From contig NW_003314312.1 in assembly GCF_000143415.4 (NCBI RefSeq), forward strand, positions 780,909 through 844,908: a stretch of DNA of 64,000 bases, given 5' to 3'. Source of the stretch: Selaginella moellendorffii. Taxonomy: Eukaryota; Streptophyta; Lycopodiopsida; Selaginellales; Selaginellaceae. The notes under the pieces are model-generated. The model ran no database searches. It was not told where the DNA came from and saw nothing but the letters and a program-made list of their open reading frames with translations. The position numbers were made by a program, and so were the translations under genes. Shown piece by piece: positions 1-10,807 of this stretch. Each line of letters starts with the position of its first letter. Position 1 is the stretch's first letter.

Positions 1-3000
1 CTTGTGTCGAGGGGCTGGAAGTGTTGGTTGGCAAAACCACACTTGTGGAGACTTTTTATCTCACGGATATCCATCGTGTGGATCTCATTCTTGGGATGCC
101 ATGGTTGGCAAAGGTGGATCCAGAGATAAAGTGGAGCATTAAGCGTATCTCGCTGGAGTATGGTGGCGTTAAAGATGTGTGGTTTGGCGAGGGCGTTCAA
201 CCACCAGTTGTTATGCTCTCTGCTACATCTTTGAAACGGGCTTGTCATAATAAAAAAGCACTTTCAAGTTACTTGCTGTTTGTTCGTGACTTGGGGGACC
301 AAGGCACGTGTGGGGGAGAAGCAGCAGTACAGGATATATTTGACGAGTTTTCTGATGTTTTTCCATATGAACTTCCTCATGGATTACCTCCGTTACGAGG
401 TGTGGAGCATGGGATTACATTGGAGTCGGGGATGCGGCCAATTTACCAGTGTCCATTTTGGTTAAGTTATGCGCAGGAGCAAGAAGTTCAACGACAAGTC
501 AAGGAGTTACTTGAGTTTGGATTTATTCAGCCAAGTAAGTCTCCGTTTGGTGCTCCAGTCTTGCTTGTGAAGAAGAAAGACGGTTCAATGCGGTGAAGGA
601 CAAGATTTACCGTGCTTTAAACAAGAAGACAGTGAAGGACAAGATGCCGATGCCACGTGTGGATGATATCCTGGACAAGCTTGGTGAAGCACGAGTGTTT
701 ACTAAGATTGATCTGAGGAGTGGATATCATCAGATTGCAATGGATGATGCATCTATCTCCAAGACGGCATTCAACACAAGTTTCGGACATTTTGAGTTTA
801 CCGTTATGCCGTTTGGTTTGACGAATGCACTGGCCACATTTACTCAGTTGATGACGGAGGTATTTGGGCGTTATCTTCATGAGTTTGTGAAGATTTTCTT
901 GGACGATATTCTTGTTTTTAGCAAGAATATGGAGGAGCATAGGGTGCATTTGCGCAAGGTTCTTTTGTTACTTTGAGATAGCAAACTTTATGCGAAGAAG
1001 AGCAAATGTGAATTTGCAAAGTCGGAGGTGGAATATCTAGGCCATATTGTGACATCTAAGGGTGTCAAGACAGATCCAGGAAGGTGGCTATGGTGGAAAA
1101 CTGGCCTACACTGACTACAGTGGCCGAGTTGTGCAGTTTTCTTGGTATGGCTAGTTACTACCGACGTTTCCAGCATAAGTTTGCAGAGGTGGCTATTCCT
1201 TTGACGTGGTTGTTACGCAAGAATGTGCCATTCGAGTGGAAGAAGCCACAAGAGGAGAGTTTTGTAGCGCTGAAATGATTGTTGAGCGAGGCTCTAGTGC
1301 TTCGCATTGCTGATCCATTGAAACCTTACGAGGTGACATGCGATGTGAGTGGTTATGCACTGGGAGGAGTTTTTATGCAAGAGGGACAGCCTATTGCATG
1401 TGAGAGTCGAACTTTGAATTCCGCAAAGCAATGTTATTCCACATATGAGCAAGAGTTACTCTCTATTGTTCATGCTTTGTAGACGTGGCGGCACTATCTT
1501 TATGGTGCAGTGTTCGTGGTGTTGACAGATCACAAACCACTTGTGTATCTTTTCACACAGAAGGAGTTGAACACTAGACAAGCTCGTTGGATGGTCAAAC
1601 TCATGGAGTTTGGGGAGTTTCCTATTGAGCATTGTCCGGGAAAATCCAATGTGGTGGCAGATGCTTTATCTCGTGTTCGTCATATGACGACATTACAAAC
1701 ACGATTTTGTCATCATTTGAGTAAGGTGGTCAGTGGGTTTGGACAGTTGGTTGAGCATGCTCAGGCTCAGGATGCTGAGGTGGCCTCTTTGCGTGACCAG
1801 ATGGAAGCTCCTTTCTCATTGGTGGATGGGATTCTCTATTACAATGGCCGTGTATATTTGCCACGGGTGGATGCGTTAATTACTCAAGTTTTATTCCACT
1901 ATCATGATCGTCCAGAGGCCGGTCATTTTGGGGGGAAGAAGACGTATAAATTGATTAAGCGCAACTTTTATTGGAGGAATATGAAGGTTGATATCCTCAA
2001 GTATTGTAAATCATGCGAGCTTTGTCAGCGGGTTAAGGTGCCACGAGAGAAGCCGGGGGGACTTTTGCAACCTTTACCTATTCCTCAGAGCCGTTGGTGT
2101 AGTATCTCTATGGACTTCATCACTTGTTTGCCACGAACACAGAGGCAAAAGGAGCAAGTATGGGTTATAGTGGATCGGTTGACAAAGTATGTGCGGTTGT
2201 TGGCTCTTCGGAAGATTGTCACTGCCTCAGACTTGGCTGCGGTTTACTTGGAGAAGGTTTTTCCTGATTTTGGTTTGCCAGAGGACATCATTAGTGATCG
2301 AGATTCAAAGTTCACCAGTGGATTTTGGAAAAGCTTTGCAAAGGTTATACAAGTGACTTTGAAACTCTCGAGTGGAGATCATCCTTAGACGGATGGGCAA
2401 ACCGAGCGTGTAAATCAAATGGTGGAGGATATGCTACATTGTAGCATTGGTCAAAGGCAAGGACAGTGGGATTTTTATCTTCCGTTGGTGCAATTTGCTT
2501 ACAACAATAGCCAACACAGTGGAACCAAGCTAAGTCCTTACTTTGCCATGTTTGGAAGGCATCCTCAAATAGTAGTGGAGTTGGGATTGCATTTGAGTAA
2601 AGACATTCAAGATAAGCTTGATTCCAAGGCAACTGATCTGGCCACAGAACTTGATGAGATCTTGGTGGTGTGCAAACAAAATTTGCAAGCAGCTCAGGAT
2701 AGAGCGGAGAAGTTTGCCAATGAGCATCACCAATTCCAGGAATATAAGGTGGGTGGTCTGATCTTTGTACGCGTGATCTTTCCGTCAAGTGAGCGGTAGA
2801 ACACCTTGGTGCCTTTACGGACAGGGAAGAGTGATAAACTTTCCCATCGATATGCTAGTCCATATGAAGTGCTGGAGCACTTTGGTAAAGCGGCTTATCG
2901 GGTGTGGCTGCTAGCTGGGGTGAAAATTCATCCGGTATTTTATGTCAGCCAGTTGAAAGGTGTACTATTTCGGAGTGACGGGCCCAATGCCTCCTTGATG

Positions 3001-3033
3001 TATACAGCTGTGGAAGATGGACCAGAAGCTTGA
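1..3033 (+). mobile_element. Ty3/gypsy retrotransposon pol region, degenerate and 5'-truncated
   Basis: Reading along the plus strand, the pol domains appear in gypsy order. First comes the tail of the aspartic protease (LILGMPWL, about 80-110), then reverse transcriptase with KIDLRSGYHQI, MPFGLTNA and the FLDD catalytic box (about 700-915). RNase H follows, with CDVSGYALGGV and TDHKPL (about 1340-1560), then an integrase with an HHCC-type finger ending CELCQR (about 1930-2030) and D-D-E residues in MDF, SDRDSKF and TERVNQ. A chromo-like tail ends at 3033. The frame is broken near 590 and by stops at 974, 1276, 1480, 2386 and 2797, so no complete polyprotein can be made. Gag and the 5' LTR lie outside the window or are lost. 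It is an old, inactive copy. Confidence 0.93.
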
Positions 3034-3089
3034 GTAGGATTCCCTAGAAAGGGTGATCACAAATTCAACTCGTCCTTGGGACAAGGACT

Positions 3090-3300
3090 TTGTTGGGGGG
3101 GAAGAATTGTTAGGCGCCAGCTTTGACTACGTGGTCAACGTCAGTCAAAAGGGGGCTCAAGGGTATATGAAGGCATGTTAAGGTAAGGGACTTAACCTAC
3201 CCTAGGGCTCACAGTGGAGTGGCGGCGCAATGGAGCTTTTGAGGTAGTTTGGGGGTGGTTGGGTGGTGAGGTGGTGTAGCATAATCTAGGGCAACTAGAT
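3090..3300 (+). mobile_element. Polypurine tract and start of the 3' LTR of the gypsy element
   Basis: A G-rich/purine run at about 3093-3106 is followed by TGTTAGGC at 3108, the usual arrangement of polypurine tract then LTR 5' end just downstream of pol. The LTR continues for roughly 200 bp and then meets kinase-derived sequence at about 3325. I could not find its CA end, so the LTR may be truncated. The right boundary is approximate. Confidence 0.55.
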
Positions 3301-3324
3301 TTTTGTCTTTTTGCGCCGGATCAT

Positions 3325-3408
3325 AACAGTATCTGAGTTGCAGTTGACAGCAAAGTTCAACACATGAGAGTCCTTGGAGGATACTTTCCAGTGGAACACC
3401 GGTAGTTT
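3325..3408 (+). pseudogene. Last-exon remnant of a third kinase paralogue
   Basis: These bases match the last exon of the two intact kinase genes (6456-6533 and 12959-13036) almost base for base, including the shared ending GGYFP.EHR-stop. One Arg codon has become TGA near the exon start. No kinase body lies upstream; retrotransposon sequence takes its place. The downstream non-coding sequence (to about 3440) also matches that after 13036, so this is the stub of a larger duplicated block. Confidence 0.85.
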
Positions 3409-3579
3409 CGGAGTATTTCGATGTTCTAATTTCCTGCCTGCCAAAAGCATCAACCATGCTTCATGAAAGAACCATAAAGAACTTACCAATTCCCGTTCTG
3501 AACTTTGAGTAAACACCTATCATCGTTTCATCCTGCGACAAATATCCAAGAACAAAGCTCTCACCATTCTTTAGTTTTA

Positions 3580-4135
3580 AACTTGAGTAGACGGGTGAAG
3601 ATCCCAACCTTTTCGATCTAGCAGCAGCAGTAGCAAGCAGCCTTGGCAGCTCCCGCAGCAGCGTAGACACCAGTAATTCTCGTCGCCACAGCATCGAGGA
3701 TCATTGCTCTCCGCTCAAAGAACGACTTTGCCACTTTCAGCTTCTCGGATCCCCATAGGCTTGTAGACGATCCCGGCAGCTAGCCGCTGCTTCATGACCT
3801 TGGCTGGACGAACGTAAGCATCGCCCAGCTTGGCCTTCAATCTCTTTGGCACCTGAAAATCCGATCGACCACCACCACCGCCCCCCGCTTTGTTGCGCTT
3901 GCCCGGATTCTTGGAGCCGGTGCTCTCGCCGTGCAAGGACGAAGAATTTGCTGGAGCCACACCAGCAAGCGCCTTGTCTTGCTCTTTGATCCCTTCCTTC
4001 TTGGTGTGCTCGGACCAGAGATCGCGCGATGCGAACAATGCTGAGTACGTGGGGCTCTTCTTGGCGTAGAGGAAGGGATTGGGAGAGATCCACCTCGTGG
4101 ATGTAGAGGCGCAACGAGCGAGCTCCACTGCAAGA
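3580..4135 (-). pseudogene. Decayed copy of the basic protein gene at 13190-13915
   Basis: The minus strand carries short matches to the intact gene: AVELAR, NPFLYAKKSP, a SRDLW segment, GSKNPGKRNKAGGGGGG, LKAKLGDAYVRPAK, QRLAAGIVYKP and, in another frame, ATAAARSKRLGSSP. Large pieces between them are missing, including the segment with the VAVPPAPDRLPLADPKIPEP region, and the frame shifts several times. It sits tail-to-tail with the kinase remnant at 3325, as the intact pair does at 12959-13915. This supports duplication of the two-gene block followed by decay. Confidence 0.85.
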
Positions 4136-4299
4136 ATATCGATATCGAGGATGACAAGAAAAGCCATTTCTTATGCCTGATTAAAGTATAATTCCCAGAC
4201 AAGACTTAGGATTTATAATTACTCAAAAGAAAAGTCCACGGTAGACTTTTCCCACGCTGCAAAGCAATGGAGCGGCGCTAGTGGTGATCACCGACGAGC

Positions 4300-6533
4300 A
4301 TGGCAGCAGCGAATTTGCTCGAGGCGATTCGAATCGCGGACAAGGTTGGCACAAGATCCACGAACACAAACTCGAGCAAGGTCTGTAGAAACCAATGTAG
4401 GATCCTCATCGCGGCGGTCGGCTATGTCCGAGACTATCTCAAGCAAATCCAGGATCTCAACTTCGCGAGCAACAGGCGAGCCTTCGTATGGGACGAAACC
4501 GTGGCTGTCCTTAAAAGAGGCCTCCATCTCCTCAAGTCATGCCAAGAGGGCGATTGGATCGCTCGGAGCCTGCTGTTTGAGGAAAGCTGCGATGATTTCC
4601 AGAGCATTTACGCCGAGATCTACAACTGCGTCGAGCTCGTCAGCGTCTATCTCTTTCAGCTGGCACCGTCCACCTCGCACAGATCCAGGATTGCCGAGGC
4701 TTACAACTCGTGCCTCATGAGGCAGAATTCGAGCAGCATGCTGGAAGAAGCCGGAAGGAACGATCGGAAGGAGCTCATGGCTCTCGCAATGAACCAAGAG
4801 CCGGGAAGCCTGACGACCGAGACAGAACGAGCCAAAGAGATACTCTGCTCCATGCTCCTGGGAAACAAGTCAGTGATCAACCACAAGGAACTCAAGCTGA
4901 GAACACACCTGGGACAAGGAGCTTACGGAACCGTGTACGAAGCAATCTGGCTCGGTCACAAGTTCGCGGTGAAAGTCTTCGCTCAAGGTGACACCAGCTT
5001 CGCCAAAGAGCTCGCGGTTCTCGGAGCTCACAAGCATCCCAACGTGTTGCACATTGCCGGCCATTCTTTCGATGGAGAGAAGCGGCAGTACTCGCTGGTG
5101 ATGGAGAAGATGGACATGGACCTGGCAAACTACCTCCTCAAGAAGAACTCCCTCTCGTTGCTGTCGATCGTGGCAGTGATGCTCCAAGTCGCTACTGGCA
5201 TGGCTTGGCTTCACTCGAAGAACGTAATCCACCGGGACCTCAAGCCGCAGAACATCTTGGTTGGCGAAGAAGACAACGATCTCGTGAGTATCAGGATTGC
5301 CGACTTTGGAGTCTCGAGGCCCGATTTCATCTCCTCCCTCATCAGCGAAGCCACCCCCAAGCAAGGCACCAGAAACTTCATGGCACCAGAAGTGTGGACC
5401 AGCGAGCGCTACACGAAGAAGGCCGACGTTTACAGCTACGGGATGCTGAGCTACCAGCTTGTCACTGGAAACATTCCGTTCAAGGTCGGGATGGACATGG
5501 AGCAAGTCCTTCGAGGCAAGCGTCCTGAGATACCAGCCACCTGTCCAGAGTTCCTGTCGCAGCTCATGCGGGAATGCTGGAACCACGATGCGAAAGAGAG
5601 GCCTTCCTTCTCGGATATCTGCGAGCGGCTGAAGCAGCTCAAATCCAGGATCATCACTGGCACCGACTCCACCGACGAGCTACGAGCCAAGTTGGTTGAA
5701 GCAGCCAGGTCATCTTCCTCTTCTTCGTACTCGTCGTCTTCCTCGTCCTCGTCGCACAGCAGGACTCGAGTAAACCTGGATTCTCTTGTCCAAGCGACTG
5801 AGAAGCTTTGGACCCAAAATCCCCCGCCTTCCCGTGTCCAGGTAAACTCTTTTGCTTTATGTAACTTCTGGAGCTCACCACCTTTGGGTTCAGCCGGTAC
5901 CACACCGTCCTCACCACGTCGCACCATTACCAAAACCAGATAAAAGGACCGAGCTCTTCGAACTGGTAAAGAACGGCCTCATCATAAACGCCTTCGAGAA
6001 AGCTCTGTCCCTGAACGATCCTTCCACAGTCTGGTGGCTTTGCACCAAGGTAATCTGTTTACGCTCTCTGGCCGCTGATCACGCCCGTCTTTTGTCAACT
6101 CAGGTAGAGCATACCGTGCTGCTTGTCTTCAGTGAATCGATGCTCATGGCACTGGCCGAGAAAATCAACACCAACTTCACGGAAGACACTGCTCGCAGGC
6201 TGGTCTGGATCGACGGGATTGGCGGCTTGCTGTTGAAAGACGCCAATGGATGGGCATCACCTCGGAAGATGAGGATCCTGGAGCAGCTTTCACAGAACCT
6301 CCACGGTATGATGGCCATAACACCACCAAAGAGTGAGCTGCGCATGACCTTGACGAACATGCTGGAAGGCACCAACATGTGGCTGCAGGTTCGTACATAT
6401 GAAGCTCTTCGTTTCTTTCGTTTCCATCTCCTTGATTCACATCGTTTTGTTGCAGCGTGTCCGGGTTGCAGTGGAAAACAAAGTTCGATACATGAGCATC
6501 GCTGGCGGATACTTTCCAGCGGAACACCGGTAG
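4300..6533 (+). CDS. MLKL-like N-terminus / protein kinase / EDC4-like C-terminal domain protein, copy 1
   Basis: Four exons joined in phase 0: 4300-5841, 5894-6049, 6104-6388 and 6456-6533, giving 686 aa. Residues 1-180 are helical and resemble the MLKL N-terminal bundle (SKVCRNQCRILIAAVGYVRD). The kinase domain spans about 200-450 with GQGAYGTVYEA, Lys225 in FAVKVF, HRDLKPQN at 311, DFG at 335 and MAPE at 361, so it looks catalytically competent. A Ser-rich linker (470-490) leads to a domain encoded by exons 2-3 with AFEKALSLNDPSTVWWLC, DTARRL.W and RILEQLSQNLH. This pattern is what I know from the C-terminus of the decapping scaffold EDC4/VARICOSE. It ends GGYFPAEHR. Introns are 52, 54 and 67 bp. 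A signalling role, possibly in RNA granules, is inference. Confidence 0.88.
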
Positions 6534-7780
6534 TTTCCCTGGCATAAAACATGCTTCACCTTACCCTGTACCGCTTATCTCCTGCCAGCAAAACTTACGA
6601 GAAAAAGAATGAGCTCACCTGTTTTCTACAGCCGTGACCTCTGGCAAGCTGAAGATCTTGCTCTCCGAGTGAAATCGCTTGCTCGCTCGCCCAAACCCTA
6701 ATTTCGCTCAGTTAATGTTTTCTTGAATTCTCACATTACACATATTAGGAGCCCAACAGAAGGGTGAATCAGTGTATTATGCGATAAATTGCCTCTCTAT
6801 TTAGTTCTGGTCAAGTAGAACAATCAACATCATCATTGTCTTTTACCATGTTTATTGTGTCTAGCAGCATCACTAATGTAGGTCAGAAAATTATGCAAAT
6901 AATCCGGAGGCTTAGAATGAAGCTAAATTGGACATATCTTTAAGAAGCCAAACGCAATGCATAACCTCTTGAGCTGTTTGTTGCAGAAGTTAGTTGCATT
7001 GAGTTTTTCTCTTCCTTAGTTTTCAACATGGTATCCGAGATCACGGATTAGATCCTGGCTGAATGGAGGAGGAAGACGACTGATCTGGAGCGGCAGTTTT
7101 CTTATTTAGGCAACCCTAAATTGGAGGCAGTTCTTGATCGAGTCCGGCCTGGATTTGAATTGAAAGGGTTGCGGCACTGCTTGCTACCGCTGGAGATGAT
7201 CTGATGTCCCTGCTGCTACAAGGGAAGGCTTCCTTGGGCTGGAGATTTGCTGATGCTGCCGAGAGGCTTCTCTTCTTGCTGGGCACTAGGCGTGGAATTG
7301 CTGTGCGCAAAGGGCCTTGAGGCTGATGGAGAGATCACATTTGACTGGGGGAGATGGAGCAAGATGCTGGTTCCTGACAGGTCCTGATACAAGCTGGGCT
7401 GTGTGCAAGCTTGGGTACTTTGGAACGTGCTGCTGCTACTGTTCAACACCACAAGATGCTGATTTCATGAGCTCAGCTTTTCTCATTTTACCATTAGTTT
7501 TTTTTTTTCTGATCCATGGCCTCGGCTGACTGGAGGATGCAGTACATCCACGTGGTGACACGTGGCAGATCTGAGCGATAGAGGTTTTTTTTCTTTTCTT
7601 CCTTAGTTTTCTACATGGACAACACAAGTAGCCTGTGAATTATTTAGGTACAACAGAAGAGGATCTAGCCCAGCTTGATTAGAAATTTCCACTGTTGGAG
7701 CCTACATGATCTCTTTTTGTTGGAGACACTTCCAAATGCTGAATTAAGCCATACTGACAGTCATGAATAGACTCTAGCCA
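6534..7780. other. Intergenic, possible LTR-retrotransposon debris
   Basis: No convincing gene. At 7028-7040 TGGTATCCGAGA follows a pyrimidine-rich tract ending TTTTCAACA, much like a Copia primer-binding site next to an LTR end. A similar tract, CTTCCTTAGTTTTCTACATGG, recurs near 7597. The stretch at about 7170-7315 has a short open frame rich in Leu and Ala that I do not recognise. The similarity between the two tracts is too short to call LTRs. Confidence 0.3.
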
Positions 7781-8394
7781 CCTGCAACATATGTCAATAA
7801 AGCACTTTCTACTGTTGATGATTACTTACATAACAATGCTGAATCAATGGTGCTTGACATACACCTCAGGATCTTCATCTTGCTCCATGATCTCAAGTTG
7901 TGTGCAGTCGATGCATTCTGCAACATTTGGAAGCTTGCATGTGAGGAAACCCTGGATAACCATAGCTAAATCTTCCAAGAACTTGATCAAAAGTCTTCAA
8001 GAGTATCAATGATTGCTTTACAAGTCTCATTCCTAGTCACTGTACTTTCGCCAATTCTGCAGAGCTCTAAGAGTGTGATATACTTGGCTCCACTTCATAG
8101 CTTGTACAAAGTACAACCCAGACTTACACAAAAACTGCTCTACGATAGTTGATATCTTGCTTTAGAATGTGATGGTGTAGGAGATGCACAATACTATTAA
8201 ATGTTGTCTTTGCCATGCCAGAGTTTTGCTTCCAACGAGAACATAGAAGCATAAGGAAGAAGATGAATAACTTGATGTCCATGGCTTTCTCAATGAGAAC
8301 CTGTAGGAAAAATCTTTACTCAAGAACAAGAACAAAAGTATTTCAAAAAGACTATACCCAAATGCAAGCTACACAATCTTACCATGCCACTTCT

Positions 8395-9255
8395 GCTACT
8401 GCATCAAGACTGTGATCTTGGTTGGCCAAGTTGTTGTTTTGTGTTAGCAGCTCGCTCATCTTCCATATGCTGTGTCTCAAACTCCCTCTCCTCAGCTACA
8501 CATTATCTCTCCTTTGCCAAATGCTACTCCTCAAATCGTATAAAATCTTGGTGCCAAGCACGCTCCTTTATCTCCATATGTTGCTTCATCCTCATCTTCT
8601 CTGCTTCTCTCATTTTCTTGTACTTGGCCTGAGTGCTTCCACCATCAACTCAGTTTTCTTCCTTCCCTTCAGTCTTCAAGATGATTTTTGCTATCTATCT
8701 CTAGTAACATAGAGTGGAATCATCCCAGCTTCATTGTCTCTATTACTTCCATGCATTGTACCACTTTGCACATGATGTTTTAGTGCCATGTGACTACTTC
8801 ACACTAGTTCAACTGGCTGCTGTCTATGATATTCATGGGCTTGATATCTAGCCTGAATAAAGAACTTGCTGTAGCTCGTCAAACATTTCTCGCGTGATCC
8901 TCATTTGTAGTTTCTCTGGGATCAAAGCTTGCTTCCCGTGCACATTAGGTACTCTTGTTATATTTTCTACTCTACTGTTGAGAAGCTTCAGTAAGATGCA
9001 CTCCCACTTCTTGGCTATCGACACCATCTTTTCTCGTTGATCTATGTTCGTTGACTCATCTTTAATCTCATGGAGCTTCACATTGATGAGGAGCATAATT
9101 TCTACAAGAGACCAATTTGGCAAGTGATCTCTTGCTAGTAAAGTTCTTGCTTTTGTTAGTGACGGCCTTAGTAGCAGCAACATGAAGAGATGGCCTAGAC
9201 CCGCCAACAGCAAAAGCAACCTCAGTAGCAACAAGAGAAATTTCTGCCACTGCAA
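8395..9255 (-). pseudogene. Degenerate Myb/SANT (trihelix)-like gene with Glu/Lys-rich coiled coil
   Basis: The minus strand from 9255 to 8848 reads NWSLVEIMLLINVKLHEI, then AKKWECILLKLLNSR. This spacing of Trp and hydrophobic residues is typical of trihelix or Myb/SANT-like DNA-binding domains. Further down (about 8640-8440) a different frame gives a charged coiled coil, KYKKMREAEKMRMKQHMEIK, followed by stops. Such a finger-plus-coil layout is common in plant trihelix proteins and in PIF/Harbinger-associated Myb proteins. The frame is interrupted and no full gene can be built. The assignment rests on pattern only. Confidence 0.4.
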
Positions 9256-9599
9256 GCTTTTCTATTACTTTGAAAGTTCTAAAAATGCTTGTTTACCTCT
9301 AAAGTTCTTATGCTCCTCATAAAAATCCTTGGCAAGCACAAGTGCTAGAACTTCCAAGGAATGTGAAGTGGAAAAATTGATAAATCACTTTTTTACTTAG
9401 AATTCTTGCTGGTATAGCTGCTCCCAAATTCTGGCAACAAATTGATGCGCTCCCGCTGCAAAGCAATTCAATCAATCCACACTAAGAACTAAGAGCTAGC
9501 ATACCCTAGATCCGGCCAGCAATTGCTGAGCAGAGTAAATACCTAATACTAGCATTGAAAGAGCCAAGGCACCCCAGACGACATTGTCAATGCCATTGG

Positions 9600-10660
9600 C
9601 AAATTGCCAAGATGCCAAGCCCAGTATGCAGATGTCTAGCTAAAAATATATGGCACCATATGAATTAATTTTTTATTAGTGGCATATTTTATTTATAATA
9701 TAAATTCTGAATAAATAACAGTCATTAATCCCCAGTTAAGTCATCAGCTTTGATCCCAGCTATGTATGATTCCTTTTGCTCTTGTGAGCCATCTAAATTG
9801 CTGAAAATTGATGTTTTATTAGTTCTTATGTTTATATATGGATCTGGAAATATTGAGAATCCAAAAGCACCCAAAAAAGGGAAAATCCTATTTTAATATC
9901 CAACTTATGATTTGGGGGATCAAAGGGTTATTAAAATAGGAAAGTATAAATTATTTTCCCTTTTTAGGTATAGATTATATCCAATGCTTGGAATATGGAA
10001 AGGGAATACAGAAAATGTACATATCAATTAATAAAATATCAATTTTTAGCAATTTAGATGGCTCATTCTTTCTCTCTCTCAAAGAAGAACATGTATCACA
10101 TATTAGTAGGAGCAAAAAAATATCACAAAAATACATCCACTATATTACTTACAAGAGTAACTTCAATATTATACAACAAGTGAAAAAGGTTGAGGACTAA
10201 TGTTTACCATACATGTGTGACATATATAATGATGTACTTTAAATTCTGTTAATTCCATATCACCATTTATACAATATTTTCTTGTAGTGTTAAAGTGATA
10301 TAAAAAATATATTTAACTTTTCTTTTACTACATAGGCTGTGATATCTACCATGGATCAAGCTTCCATGATTAGTCACCTTAAACAGACTTCTACAAGCGT
10401 ATTAGAAGAAGAAGTTCAGACTCTTAAACAACTTTACCTAAGAATATAAAATCCAGTTCAAAGAGGAAAGTATGCCTTTTATAGCCTTATTAAACATATT
10501 ATTCCCCAGGAGCAATGGATATTTCTGCACGCCCACATTGGCAAGTTGGATCAAACACAATCACTTAGCAAGTTGGCCTCAAACACAATCATGTTTCTCC
10601 AATAACTACACCAATAGCACTACTTCTACAACTCCACCAAAAAAATATCAATAGCATTAC
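9600..10660. other. AT-rich intergenic sequence
   Basis: Strongly AT-rich compared with the genes on either side, with long A/T runs and a few short open frames without recognisable domains. I see no RNA gene or transposon ends. It forms the upstream region of kinase copy 2; much of the matching upstream stretch of copy 1 is different sequence, so the kinase promoters are not shared over their full length. Confidence 0.5.
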
Positions 10661-10807
10661 CCCTTGATCTTGCCACTATGGAGAACAAAACGTGCCATGA
10701 TACTAGTTTATATTTTCGAAGCGCAACTACACATGAAATTTCGAAAAGTCAACAATCATTTTCCAGGATATAGCTTTCCAACATCAATCGGCGCTGGTGG
10801 TGATTGC

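Noticed and set aside
4870-5586. Long minus-strand frames (about 238 codons) opposite both kinase genes
   Set aside because: Same position in both paralogues and explained by the codon bias of the kinase exon; no independent features.
10664-10807. 48-residue N-terminal extension of kinase copy 2
   Set aside because: It is not present in copy 1, has AT-rich composition like the intergenic DNA, and the conserved start lies at 10808.
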